This document shows positions 1-5,094 of a DNA stretch of 5,532 bases, one piece after another. The notes under the pieces were generated by a model that saw only the letters and a program-made list of their open reading frames with translations, searched no databases and was not told the origin of the DNA. Origin of the DNA: Legionella genomosp. 1 (GTDB lineage: Bacteria > Pseudomonadota > Gammaproteobacteria > Legionellales > Legionellaceae). Both the position numbers and the translations under genes were made by a program. The stretch covers positions 1 to 5,532 of the forward strand of contig CAMDMN010000163.1 in NCBI GenBank assembly GCA_945901965.1, in the 5' to 3' direction. Every line of letters begins with the position of its first letter. Position 1 is the first letter of the stretch.

Positions 1-63
1 GCATGCGAAGCAATCCAGCGACGTTTAAGGCCACTAGATTGCTTCGCTACGCTCGCAAAGACG
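1..63. repeat. Partial palindromic repeat, copy 1 (cut by window edge)
   Basis: GCGAAGCAATC (5-15) is the exact reverse complement of GATTGCTTCGC (37-47), with AG/CT pairing continuing past one mismatch and a central loop at about 19-33. The right arm runs on through a variable bridge to CGCAAAGACG (54-63). The matching outer part of the left arm would lie before base 1, so the element is incomplete here. The right arm closely matches that of the complete copy at 4499-4573: both have GATTGCTTCG, a 3-5 nt variable bridge, then CTCGCAAAGACG. It lies 48 nt past the ggt stop codon and may fold in the ggt transcript. No other ggt terminator is evident in 64-111. Confidence 0.8.
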
Positions 64-111
64 GAACCAATTAGCTTAAGTTAGTGCCATTGGCCCTTGG
101 CCCAACCTACT

Positions 112-1848
112 TTAATGCATCAAGCCATAACCACCTTGTCGCTCAATTACCTTAGTAGCACGGCCTATATTTCTTGGATCAGATGCTGCGGTTATAAGAT
201 TTTGCTCTTTATCCCAAGTAATCGCCTGCATATCGCCATAATATGCTTGCAAAGGAGCAAGTTTATAGCCTAAATTTTGTAATTCTTTTTGCTCCTCTAC
301 TGAAAATGTATCTGGCTCAAATTGTAGCCAATCTGGCAGATATTGATGATGAAAACGCATGGCTGAAACCATAGATATAGCGCCATAATCCTCACTAAAT
401 AATAATGAAGCTATTAAAACCATAGTTGGGATCCTACTACCCCCTGGAGTTCCTAAAATAGCGACTCGTCCAGGCATTTCTAAAAATGTGGGTGTCATGC
501 TTGATAATGGCCGCTTAGCCGGAGCTATTAAATTTTTTTCACCACCAACAAGACCAAATACATTTTTTTCTTTAACTTTAACTGTAAAATCATCCATTTC
601 ATCGTTTAACAATACTCCTGTTCCATCTGCCACAACACTCGAGCCAAAAATGTAATTTATACTCAAAGTAGCAGCCACTCTATTACCATCACTATCAATA
701 ATAGAAAAATGTGTAGTAGAACTCGTTTTATTATTAGATGATTTAGATGGCAGAGAATCAGATGGTGTTGCATGTCTTGGCTTAATTAAACTGCGTAAAT
801 ATTTGGTGTTTTCTAAAGAAAGTAATTGTTTTAATGGAACCTTAACAAAATCAGGATCAGCAAGTAGATTAGAACGTTGCCAATAACTTAGCCGCATAGC
901 TTCAACTAAATAATGTACTCGCAAAACCTTTGACAATGATCTCAAGGGATAATCAGTTAAAATATTAAGCATAGTCACCAATCCGACACCACCGGCTGAA
1001 GGTAATGGTGCGGTAATTATCTTAACATCATGAAAATTACTAACCAATGGCTCACGTATTTTTACTTGATATAAGGCCAAATCTTTTTCCGTCCAATTCC
1101 CGCCAGCTTTATTAACTGAATCAACTAAATGCTTGGCTACAGCATTACGATAAAATCCATCATGACCTAATTTAGCAATTATACGCAAAGTATTTGCTAA
1201 ATCACGCTGAATTAATAAATCACCAATTTTATAAGGTTTACCATCTTTTAAAAAGATTGCAGCTGTAGCTTTATAACGTTGCATTTGTGAAAGACGATCT
1301 TCCATCATGACAAAATGATTAAAATGCTCATCAACAGGAAAGCCAAACTCCGCCAACCTAATTGCTGGAGCAAGAGTTTGGGATAATGGCAATCGACCAA
1401 AACGGTTGGCTATCAAAGCAAGCGCTGCGGGCTCACCAGGAATTGCGGCGGCGAGCCCTCCATTTAATGATAAACCAGATTTAGGGTTACCAGACTCATC
1501 CAAGAACATATCTTCTTTGGCAGCCAATGGTGCGGTTTCACGACCATCAATAAATATATTTTTATTAGTTTTTGCTTGATGTAATAACCAAAAGCCACCA
1601 CCACCTAAACCTGAGTGATAAGGCTCAACTACAGCTAAAGCGGCAGATACCGCAACAGCGGCATCAAAGGCATTTCCTCCAAGCGCTAAAATTTCAAGGC
1701 CCGCACTAGTAGCTAGAGGGTTAGCGCTTGCAACGGCATATCCTGAAGGTTTTTCTGCATAATTTGCACTATGGCTTAGATTTAATAAACAAAGACAAGT
1801 AATAAAACAAAAAAGTTTGGAAAAATTACTAGCTTGTATAAATTTCAC
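112..1848 (-). CDS. ggt: Gamma-glutamyltransferase (glutathione hydrolase), periplasmic
   Basis: This 578-aa N-terminal-nucleophile enzyme cleaves the gamma-glutamyl bond of glutathione, giving glutamate (or a transpeptidation product) and cysteinylglycine. Residues 1-28 look like a Sec signal peptide: charged start, a hydrophobic run rich in Phe, Leu and Cys, ending HSA. The proenzyme should self-cleave before Thr378 in TTHFSIID, the first residue of the small subunit. Other family residues are present: Arg103 in GRETAP, Asn398, the NDEMDDF motif (415-421) that grips the alpha-amino group, the lid loop 422-445, PLSSMTPT with Ser449/Ser450, and GTPGG (466-470) of the oxyanion hole. Length and motifs match E. 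coli GGT, so it should be active. The start is GTG, overlapping the coaD stop as GTGA. The ribosome site is weak (AAAGAAA), so translational coupling to coaD is likely. GTG is chosen because it gives a complete signal peptide. Confidence 0.95.
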   Translation of the reverse strand: MKFIQASNFSKLFCFITCLCLLNLSHSANYAEKPSGYAVASANPLATSAGLEILALGGNAFDAAVAVSAALAVVEPYHSGLGGGGFWLLHQAKTNKNIFIDGRETAPLAAKEDMFLDESGNPKSGLSLNGGLAAAIPGEPAALALIANRFGRLPLSQTLAPAIRLAEFGFPVDEHFNHFVMMEDRLSQMQRYKATAAIFLKDGKPYKIGDLLIQRDLANTLRIIAKLGHDGFYRNAVAKHLVDSVNKAGGNWTEKDLALYQVKIREPLVSNFHDVKIITAPLPSAGGVGLVTMLNILTDYPLRSLSKVLRVHYLVEAMRLSYWQRSNLLADPDFVKVPLKQLLSLENTKYLRSLIKPRHATPSDSLPSKSSNNKTSSTTHFSIIDSDGNRVAATLSINYIFGSSVVADGTGVLLNDEMDDFTVKVKEKNVFGLVGGEKNLIAPAKRPLSSMTPTFLEMPGRVAILGTPGGSRIPTMVLIASLLFSEDYGAISMVSAMRFHHQYLPDWLQFEPDTFSVEEQKELQNLGYKLAPLQAYYGDMQAITWDKEQNLITAASDPRNIGRATKVIERQGGYGLMH

Positions 1849-2324
1849 AATTTCATTTCTTTAATAGCATCAATTACAACTTTGGGAACAAATTTCTCCG
1901 CATCACCTTTATGAATTAATATTTCGCGCACCAAAGAAGATGATATGAACATTGAATCTTCAGATGGTGTTAAAAATAATGTTTCAACATCTTTAGATAA
2001 TTTTCGATTCATTCCAGCCAATTGAAATTCATATTCAAAATCAGATACTGCCCGTAATCCGCGGATAATTACATCAGCTTTTTGCTCATGAACTAAATTA
2101 ACTAATAAAGTATTAAAACCAATTACACTAACATTAGGTAAATTGCCAACCGCCAATTGTAAAAGTTCAATACGCTTTGCTAATGAAAAAAAAGGTTTCT
2201 TTGCACTACTAGATGCAACAGCAATAACTATCTCTGAAAATAACTTAGCGGCTCTAGTAATAATATCAAGATGGCCATTAGTAACTGGATCAAAGGTACC
2301 AGGATAAATAACTTTAAGTTTCAT
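1845..2324 (-). CDS. coaD: Phosphopantetheine adenylyltransferase
   Basis: CoaD transfers AMP from ATP to 4'-phosphopantetheine to make dephospho-CoA, the penultimate step of CoA synthesis, in the cytosol. The 159 aa equal the E. coli length. Residues 7-18 (YPGTFDPVTNGH) carry the nucleotidyltransferase T/HxGH-type signature with His18. Lys42 sits in the SSSAKKP loop, IIRGLR (86-91) supplies Arg88 and Arg91, and FISSSLVRE (126-134) is the C-terminal ISSS motif of the family. The protein is complete with no missing key residue. It is the first gene of a coaD-ggt pair, overlapping ggt by 4 nt and divergent from lolB across 88 nt. The ATG at 2324 lines up with the family N-terminus. The upstream ribosome site (AAAGTG) is poor, and I see no convincing promoter for it in the divergent gap. 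Confidence 0.97.
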   Translation of the reverse strand: MKLKVIYPGTFDPVTNGHLDIITRAAKLFSEIVIAVASSSAKKPFFSLAKRIELLQLAVGNLPNVSVIGFNTLLVNLVHEQKADVIIRGLRAVSDFEYEFQLAGMNRKLSKDVETLFLTPSEDSMFISSSLVREILIHKGDAEKFVPKVVIDAIKEMKL

Positions 2325-2340
2325 AATTAAACACTTTAAA

Positions 2341-2369
2341 TTGCATGTTTTTTTAGTCTAGCGTATTGT
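2341..2369 (+). promoter_or_regulatory. Possible lolB promoter
   Basis: TTGCAT (2341-2346), a 17-nt spacer and TATTGT (2364-2369) form a sigma70-like pair, each box matching 4 of 6 consensus bases. It lies in the 88-nt A/T-rich space between divergent coaD and lolB. The spacing is ideal but the boxes are mediocre, and in such AT-rich DNA chance matches are common. A run of seven T (2348-2354) lies in the spacer. Confidence 0.3.
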
Positions 2370-2412
2370 AAACTTAAAAACTATACGACAAATTTAATTT
2401 AGGATTTATACC

Positions 2413-3030
2413 ATGCAATATCTGAAATTAAAAACCCTTACTTGGATTTTAGTAATATTTTTTATTTCCTCGTGTGCTCCAAGAAAAATAACTCCTGAAT
2501 CTCAAATTATTAACGGTACTGAAAAAATATCTGAATCTAAACTAAAAAAGAAAGCTTCATCTATTTCTTCTTGGGAAATATCAGGAGCAATTGCTGCTAG
2601 AAACTCCAAAAAAAGCTGGACGGCATCTCTTAATTGGGTACAGCTTGGCATTAACCAATACCAAATTCATTTAATGGGACCTTTGGGTAATGGAACGGTC
2701 GTCATTGAGAGAAATGGAGCGCGCGTAACTTTTATTGATGGTAATAAAAAGGTTTCATCATCTAATGCTGATGATTTACTATATCGCCAAACAGGGATTA
2801 GACTGCCTGTAAATTCTCTTTATTATTGGGTAAGAGGATTACCGGCACCAAATGCTATTAAATCATCACAATATGATGCCAATTCTAACTTAATATCATT
2901 AAATCAATCTGGCTATAACATTAATTACACTGGGTATACGATGATTAACAATGTTAATCTACCTAGCAAAATTCAACTAAATGGAAATGGGGTAGTAATT
3001 AAAATAGTCATAAAACAATGGAAAATTTAA
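2413..3030 (+). CDS. lolB: Outer-membrane lipoprotein receptor LolB
   Basis: LolB takes lipoproteins from the periplasmic carrier LolA and inserts them into the outer membrane. The protein is 205 aa, close to E. coli LolB (207). Residues 1-20 are a lipoprotein signal peptide ending in the lipobox ISSC, so Cys21 should be lipidated. Ala22 at +2 is not Asp, consistent with outer-membrane sorting. Family features follow: WEISGAIAAR (54-63), SLNWVQ, MGPLGNGTVVI, then GIRLPVNSLYYWVRGLP (about 127-143), which aligns with the E. coli segment PLNSLRQWILGLP, and a C-terminal lysine- and Trp-containing strand (IKQWKI). The ATG has an AGGA ribosome site 8 nt upstream. In many gammaproteobacteria lolB is followed by ispE; here only a 167-nt spacer separates it from tRNA-Gln. 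Overall identity is low, as usual for LolB. Confidence 0.9.
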   Translation: MQYLKLKTLTWILVIFFISSCAPRKITPESQIINGTEKISESKLKKKASSISSWEISGAIAARNSKKSWTASLNWVQLGINQYQIHLMGPLGNGTVVIERNGARVTFIDGNKKVSSSNADDLLYRQTGIRLPVNSLYYWVRGLPAPNAIKSSQYDANSNLISLNQSGYNINYTGYTMINNVNLPSKIQLNGNGVVIKIVIKQWKI

Positions 3031-3050
3031 GGCTTGTTAAGCTTAAATAA

Positions 3051-3083
3051 TTAAAAATAATACAAGATCTGATTATTTTTTAA
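3051..3083 (+). terminator. A/T-only hairpin with T run after lolB (weak terminator or UP element)
   Basis: AAAAATAAT (3053-3061) and ATTATTTTT (3072-3080) are perfect inverted repeats around a 10-nt loop, with a further T (3081) and more A/T pairing possible through a bulge. With no G or C in the stem it would be a weak intrinsic terminator for lolB. The same A/T tract ends about 10 nt before the tRNA-Gln -35 box, where an UP element for the RNA polymerase alpha subunit would sit. The two roles are not exclusive. Confidence 0.35.
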
Positions 3084-3091
3084 ATGTTACG

Positions 3092-3121
3092 TTGACAAGC
3101 AAATTAAATCTCTGCAAAATA
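3092..3121 (+). promoter_or_regulatory. tRNA-Gln promoter
   Basis: A perfect TTGACA -35 box (3092-3097) is followed at 17-18 nt by a weaker -10 region, CAAAAT or AAAATA (3115-3121). A TG at 3113-3114 could act as an extended -10. Transcription should start near 3127-3129. The bases after the -10 are CGCACC, a GC-rich discriminator of the kind seen at stringently controlled stable-RNA promoters, and an A/T-rich tract precedes the -35. These points support growth-rate-controlled expression of the tRNA. The exact -10 register is uncertain. Confidence 0.65.
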
Positions 3122-3128
3122 CGCACCT

Positions 3129-3160
3129 GTTCGCAGGGATTTGGAATTTGCGAACTTTTT
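3129..3160 (+). other. Promoter-proximal hairpin with T5 tail in the tRNA-Gln leader
   Basis: GTTCGCA (3129-3135) pairs perfectly with TGCGAAC (3149-3155) around a 13-nt loop, followed directly by TTTTT (3156-3160). It has the form of an intrinsic terminator but begins within a base or two of the predicted transcription start and lies 38 nt before the tRNA. It may be an attenuator, a 5' stabilising structure, a processing signal or an operator in DNA. The 7-bp stem has 4 G/C pairs, so full termination is not assured. Confidence 0.45.
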
Positions 3161-3197
3161 CAAAATTTAAGGATATAACAAGGATCTACAAAAATTT

Positions 3198-3272
3198 TGG
3201 GGTGTCGCCAAGTGGTAAGGCACAGGGTTTTGATCCCTGCATTCCTAGGTTCGAATCCTAGCACCCCAGCCA
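3198..3272 (+). tRNA. tRNA-Gln (anticodon UUG)
   Basis: The cloverleaf is complete. The acceptor stem is TGGGGTG (3198-3204) with CACCCCA (3262-3268); the T1-A72 pair is typical of glutamine tRNAs. The D stem is GCC/GGC (3207-3209, 3219-3221). The anticodon stem is CAGGG/CCCTG (3223-3227, 3235-3239) with loop TTTTGAT and anticodon TTG at 3230-3232, reading CAA and, by wobble, CAG. The T stem is CTAGG/CCTAG with loop TTCGAAT. Discriminator G (3269) and CCA (3270-3272) are encoded. It decodes glutamine after charging by GlnRS. Its position just ahead of prs is shared with many gammaproteobacteria. A short inverted repeat, CTTGT/ACAAG (3277-3292), lies just past the CCA end, in the 3' trailer. 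Confidence 0.97.
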
Positions 3273-3302
3273 TATTCTTGTTAATTTACAAGTAAACAGA
3301 CG

Positions 3303-3377
3303 GCAGAAGATAACCGGTAAGGCAGCGTTGACCGGAATCGCTAAAATAAAAATAATTTCTTAACGGCTGTCTTCTGC
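3303..3377 (+). repeat. Long imperfect inverted repeat enclosing the prs promoter
   Basis: Arms 3303-3322 and 3358-3377 pair at 18 of 20 positions (two of them G-U), beginning with a perfect GCAGAAGA/TCTTCTGC stem. The mismatches are 3313/3367 and 3317/3363. The 35-nt loop holds a competing small hairpin (AGCG 3324-3327 with CGCT 3339-3342). Alternatively, CCGGT (3314-3318) can pair with ACCGG (3331-3335). RNA reading through from tRNA-Gln would carry the whole structure. RNA started at the internal prs promoter would carry only most of the right arm. It does not resemble the palindromes at 1-63 or 4499-4573, and I do not recognise it as a known riboswitch. Confidence 0.75.
3328..3356 (+). 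promoter_or_regulatory. prs promoter
   Basis: TTGACC (3328-3333) and AATAAT (3351-3356) each match 5 of 6 sigma70 consensus bases with an ideal 17-nt spacer. The predicted start, near 3363, gives a leader of about 60 nt before prs. The spacer between tRNA-Gln and prs holds no better candidate. Both boxes lie in the loop of the inverted repeat 3303-3377. Confidence 0.65.
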
Positions 3378-3424
3378 TATGTGTTTAAATTACTCACTTC
3401 ACTTTTATCTAAGGTTTTCAGCAC

Positions 3425-4369
3425 ATGTCAACTATGATGATATTTACAGGTAATGCAAACCCAGATCTAGCTCTTAAGATCTCTTCATATTTAAAGATAC
3501 CTCTTGGAAAAGCCAAAGTTTCAACATTTAGTGATGGCGAATCAAGAATTGAAATCCTTGAAAACGTACGCGGTAAAGATGTATTTATAGTTCAATCAAC
3601 TTGTGCACCAGCAAATGATAATTTAATGGAATTAATTATTATGGCTGATGCTTTACGCCGTTCTTCTGCGAGTAGAATTACAGCTGTTGTTCCATATTTC
3701 GGCTATGCAAGACAAGATAAACGAGTAAGATCTGCTCGTGTACCTATCACAGCAAAGGTAGTAGCTGATATGATGGCCTCTGTTGGGATCTGTCGAGTAT
3801 TAACAGTTGACTTACATGCAGATCAAATACAAGGTTTTTTCTACATGCCAGTAGATAACGTCTACTCAACACCAATTTTATTAGCTGATATCAAGCAACA
3901 GAAACTTAATAATTTAATGGTGATTTCACCTGACGTAGGTGGGGTAGTACGCGCACGAGCGATGGCAAAACTATTAAATGATGCTGAATTATCAATAATT
4001 GACAAACGTCGCAGTGGACCTAATAAATCAGAAGTAATGCATATTATTGGTGAACCAAAAGGTAGAAACTGCATAATTATTGATGATATCGTCGATACAG
4101 CAGGAACTATGTGTTCAGCCGCCTATGAGCTTAAAAAAAGTGGTGCTATATCTGTTAGAGCCTATATTACTCACCCAGTTTTGTCAGGTCCCGCAATTAA
4201 AAATATAGAACAATCTTCTCTTGATGAGGTAGTTGTAACTGACACTATTAGACTTTCAGAAGCTGCAAGAAATTGTAGTAAAATAAGAGTGGTAAGCCTT
4301 GCCGATTTATTAGCTCAAGCTATAAAACGGGTTAACGATGAAGAATCTGTTAGCTCTATGTTTGAATAA
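3425..4369 (+). CDS. prs: Ribose-phosphate pyrophosphokinase (PRPP synthase)
   Basis: Prs transfers pyrophosphate from ATP to ribose 5-phosphate, giving PRPP for purine, pyrimidine, NAD, histidine and tryptophan synthesis. It is a cytosolic, hexameric class I enzyme. The 314 aa align end to end with E. coli Prs (315). Visible motifs are FSDGE (35-39), ARQDKR of the ATP site (95-100), VDLHADQIQGFF with metal-binding His131 (128-139), the DVGGVVRARAMAKL stretch (170-183), IDKRR with catalytic Lys194 and Arg196, and the PRPP loop DDIVDTAGT (220-228). The C-terminus EESVSSMFE is typical. No key residue is missing. The ATG has AAGG 10 nt upstream and matches the family start. In many gammaproteobacteria rplY and pth follow; here a repeat-filled gap and convergent fis follow instead. 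Confidence 0.98.
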   Translation: MSTMMIFTGNANPDLALKISSYLKIPLGKAKVSTFSDGESRIEILENVRGKDVFIVQSTCAPANDNLMELIIMADALRRSSASRITAVVPYFGYARQDKRVRSARVPITAKVVADMMASVGICRVLTVDLHADQIQGFFYMPVDNVYSTPILLADIKQQKLNNLMVISPDVGGVVRARAMAKLLNDAELSIIDKRRSGPNKSEVMHIIGEPKGRNCIIIDDIVDTAGTMCSAAYELKKSGAISVRAYITHPVLSGPAIKNIEQSSLDEVVVTDTIRLSEAARNCSKIRVVSLADLLAQAIKRVNDEESVSSMFE

Positions 4370-4370
4370 A

Positions 4371-4394
4371 GTAGCCTGGTTGCTTGCAACCAGG
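4371..4394 (+). repeat. REP-like hairpin with GTAG head (may also terminate prs)
   Basis: GTAG (4371-4374) leads straight into a perfect stem CCTGGTTG/CAACCAGG (4375-4382, 4387-4394) closed by a CTTG tetraloop, a stable RNA loop type. A GTAG-type tetranucleotide ahead of a palindrome is the known layout of REP sequences mobilised by RAYT transposases. It begins one base past the prs stop codon. The sequence after the stem (ATTTAC) is only mildly T-rich, so terminator function is uncertain, though the hairpin could protect the prs mRNA 3' end. Confidence 0.65.
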
Positions 4395-4399
4395 ATTTA

Positions 4400-4424
4400 C
4401 AACCATGGAGATCCCGGTTGCTAC
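4400..4424 (-). repeat. Second GTAG-headed REP-like hairpin, inverted
   Basis: Read on the minus strand, GTAG (4424-4421) is followed by CAACC (4420-4416), an 11-nt interior that can form two more pairs, and GGTTG (4404-4400). The head, the CAACC/GGTTG arms and the orientation opposite to 4371-4394 suggest a REP doublet with a 5-nt spacer. The 7-mer GCTACGT occurs twice in tandem at 4420-4433, followed by GCTGCTG, so the head region is partly duplicated. Confidence 0.5.
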
Positions 4425-4498
4425 GTGCTACGTGCTGCTGCCATTATGTTAAGAAAAATTACTTTTAAATACAATGTGTTATTCAGCTTGCACAATGT

Positions 4499-4573
4499 CG
4501 TCTTTGCGAGGTACGAAGCAATCCAAGGGTTCAGAGTGCAGGCCTCTGGATTGCTTCGTACCTCGCAAAGACG
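4499..4573. repeat. Complete palindromic repeat with perfect 27-bp arms, copy 2
   Basis: Bases 4499-4525, starting CGTCTTTGCGAGG and ending GCAATCCA, are the exact reverse complement of 4547-4573. The loop is 21 nt (4526-4546), itself with a weak AGG/CCT pairing. The element shares its core with the partial copy at 1-63, so it belongs to a dispersed family. It sits in the convergent gap between prs and fis and codes for nothing; open frames crossing it read through both arms. Similar repeats with a GAAGCAATCC core are known from memory in several intracellular bacteria; a genome search would be needed to name this family. Confidence 0.92.
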
Positions 4574-4662
4574 CGCATTTGACCGACGCTAAAATGTTTA
4601 ACTCATTATATTTAAATAATTATTTACTTCTACAAAATTTTTTCTATTTTCCTATCATTGCT

Positions 4663-4693
4663 AAGAAAATAAATTCCCGCCTTGAGCGGGAAT
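4663..4693 (-). terminator. Rho-independent terminator of fis
   Basis: On the minus strand the stem ATTCCCGC/GCGGGAAT (8 bp, 5-nt loop, 4673-4693) is followed by the T-rich tail TTATTTTCTT (4672-4663). It lies 33 nt past the fis stop codon. The T tract is present only on this side, so it acts chiefly on leftward transcripts. Confidence 0.85.
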
Positions 4694-4725
4694 GGACAAA
4701 TTATGTTTAGATATAATTATCTAAA

Positions 4726-5007
4726 TTATTCTCTTGAACCAACATATTTATCATCAAAATAACGACGTAGCTTTGTTCTAAGCGTACCTCTGCTGATTCC
4801 TAACATAACTGCAGCTCTTGATTGATTGTATTTGCAATGTTCCATTACGGCTTTAAACAAAGGTGTTTCAATCTCTTCTAATACAAACTGATATAAATCA
4901 ACGGGATCAGTTCCTTTAAGCTCAGAAAAATATTTTTGTACTGATTGTGTTACGCTTGCTGCCAATGATGCAGTAGTATCATGAGCTTCATTACTAATTG
5001 TTGTCAT
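4726..5007 (-). CDS. fis: DNA-binding protein Fis
   Basis: Fis is a small homodimeric nucleoid protein that bends DNA, activates stable-RNA promoters and aids site-specific recombination. This 93-aa version aligns with E. coli Fis (98 aa) through the core KGTDPVDLYQFVLEEIETPL and the C-terminal helix-turn-helix NQSRAAVMLGISRGTLRTKL (about 61-80). Of the DNA-contact residues, Asn61, Arg73, Thr75, Arg77 and Lys79 are kept; Ser63 and Ser72 replace E. coli Thr75 and Asn84, and Thr78 replaces Lys90. The tail after RRY is longer than in E. coli (FDDKYVGSRE against GMN). The ATG at 5007 is chosen because AGAAGGAG lies 9 nt upstream (5017-5024). A longer in-frame start at 5067 would begin upstream of the promoter -10. 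E. coli has dusB upstream of fis; here fis is transcribed alone. Confidence 0.95.
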   Translation of the reverse strand: MTTISNEAHDTTASLAASVTQSVQKYFSELKGTDPVDLYQFVLEEIETPLFKAVMEHCKYNQSRAAVMLGISRGTLRTKLRRYFDDKYVGSRE

Positions 5008-5038
5008 TATTATTAACTCCTTCTCTCTAAAAAAAATT

Positions 5039-5067
5039 ATTTTATCTAATTGAGCAATTCCTGACAA
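5039..5067 (-). promoter_or_regulatory. fis promoter
   Basis: On the minus strand TTGTCA (5067-5062), a 17-nt spacer and TAAAAT (5044-5039) each match 5 of 6 consensus bases. Transcription should start near 5032, giving a leader of about 25 nt that includes the AGAAGGAG ribosome site. Confidence 0.7.
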
Positions 5068-5080
5068 GTATAAAACTTGT
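5064..5080. promoter_or_regulatory. Palindrome overlapping the fis -35 box (possible operator)
   Basis: ACAAGT (5064-5069), a 5-nt A/T spacer and ACTTGT (5075-5080) form a perfect inverted repeat. Its left arm covers four bases of the fis -35 hexamer, a usual place for a repressor site. E. coli fis is strongly autoregulated, but Fis sites have a different, degenerate pattern, so no regulator can be named. Chance occurrence in AT-rich DNA is possible. Confidence 0.35.
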
Positions 5081-5094
5081 AATTAAGTTAAATA

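Noticed and set aside
64..111. Intrinsic ggt terminator in the gap before the left repeat
   Set aside because: GGCC/GGCC pairing and a near-palindrome around CTTAAG are present, but stems are short (about 4 bp) and no T run follows on the minus strand.
3273..3424. Known PRPP or purine riboswitch in the prs leader
   Set aside because: The spacer is strongly paired, but I do not see the conserved cores of the ykkC/PRPP or purine riboswitch classes, and the promoter lies inside the structure. Kept only as an unexplained inverted repeat.
3198..3424. tRNA-Gln as an integration site for a genomic island
   Set aside because: No repeat of the tRNA 3' end is seen downstream and there is no integrase; prs follows as in ordinary gammaproteobacterial gene order.
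3862..4074. 70-aa open frame on the minus strand inside prs
   Set aside because: It lies wholly within the highly conserved prs gene on the opposite strand, has no family features, and its composition is what antisense of prs would give.
4371..4573. CRISPR array in the convergent gap
   Set aside because: The repeats are inverted palindromes of two different kinds, not regularly spaced direct repeats with spacers.
4338..4592. 84-aa open frame starting inside prs and crossing the convergent gap
   Set aside because: It begins in the prs C-terminus out of frame and reads through the REP doublet and one arm and loop of the palindrome; its product is translated repeat sequence.
4474..4710. 78-aa open frame over the palindrome and fis terminator
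   Set aside because: It reads both arms of the 27-bp palindrome and then the fis terminator hairpin; no ribosome site or recognisable protein feature.
4726..5067. Longer 113-aa version of Fis
   Set aside because: The extra 20 residues would be translated from DNA upstream of the predicted transcription start, and the strong AGAAGGAG site serves the ATG at 5007, which matches the family N-terminus.
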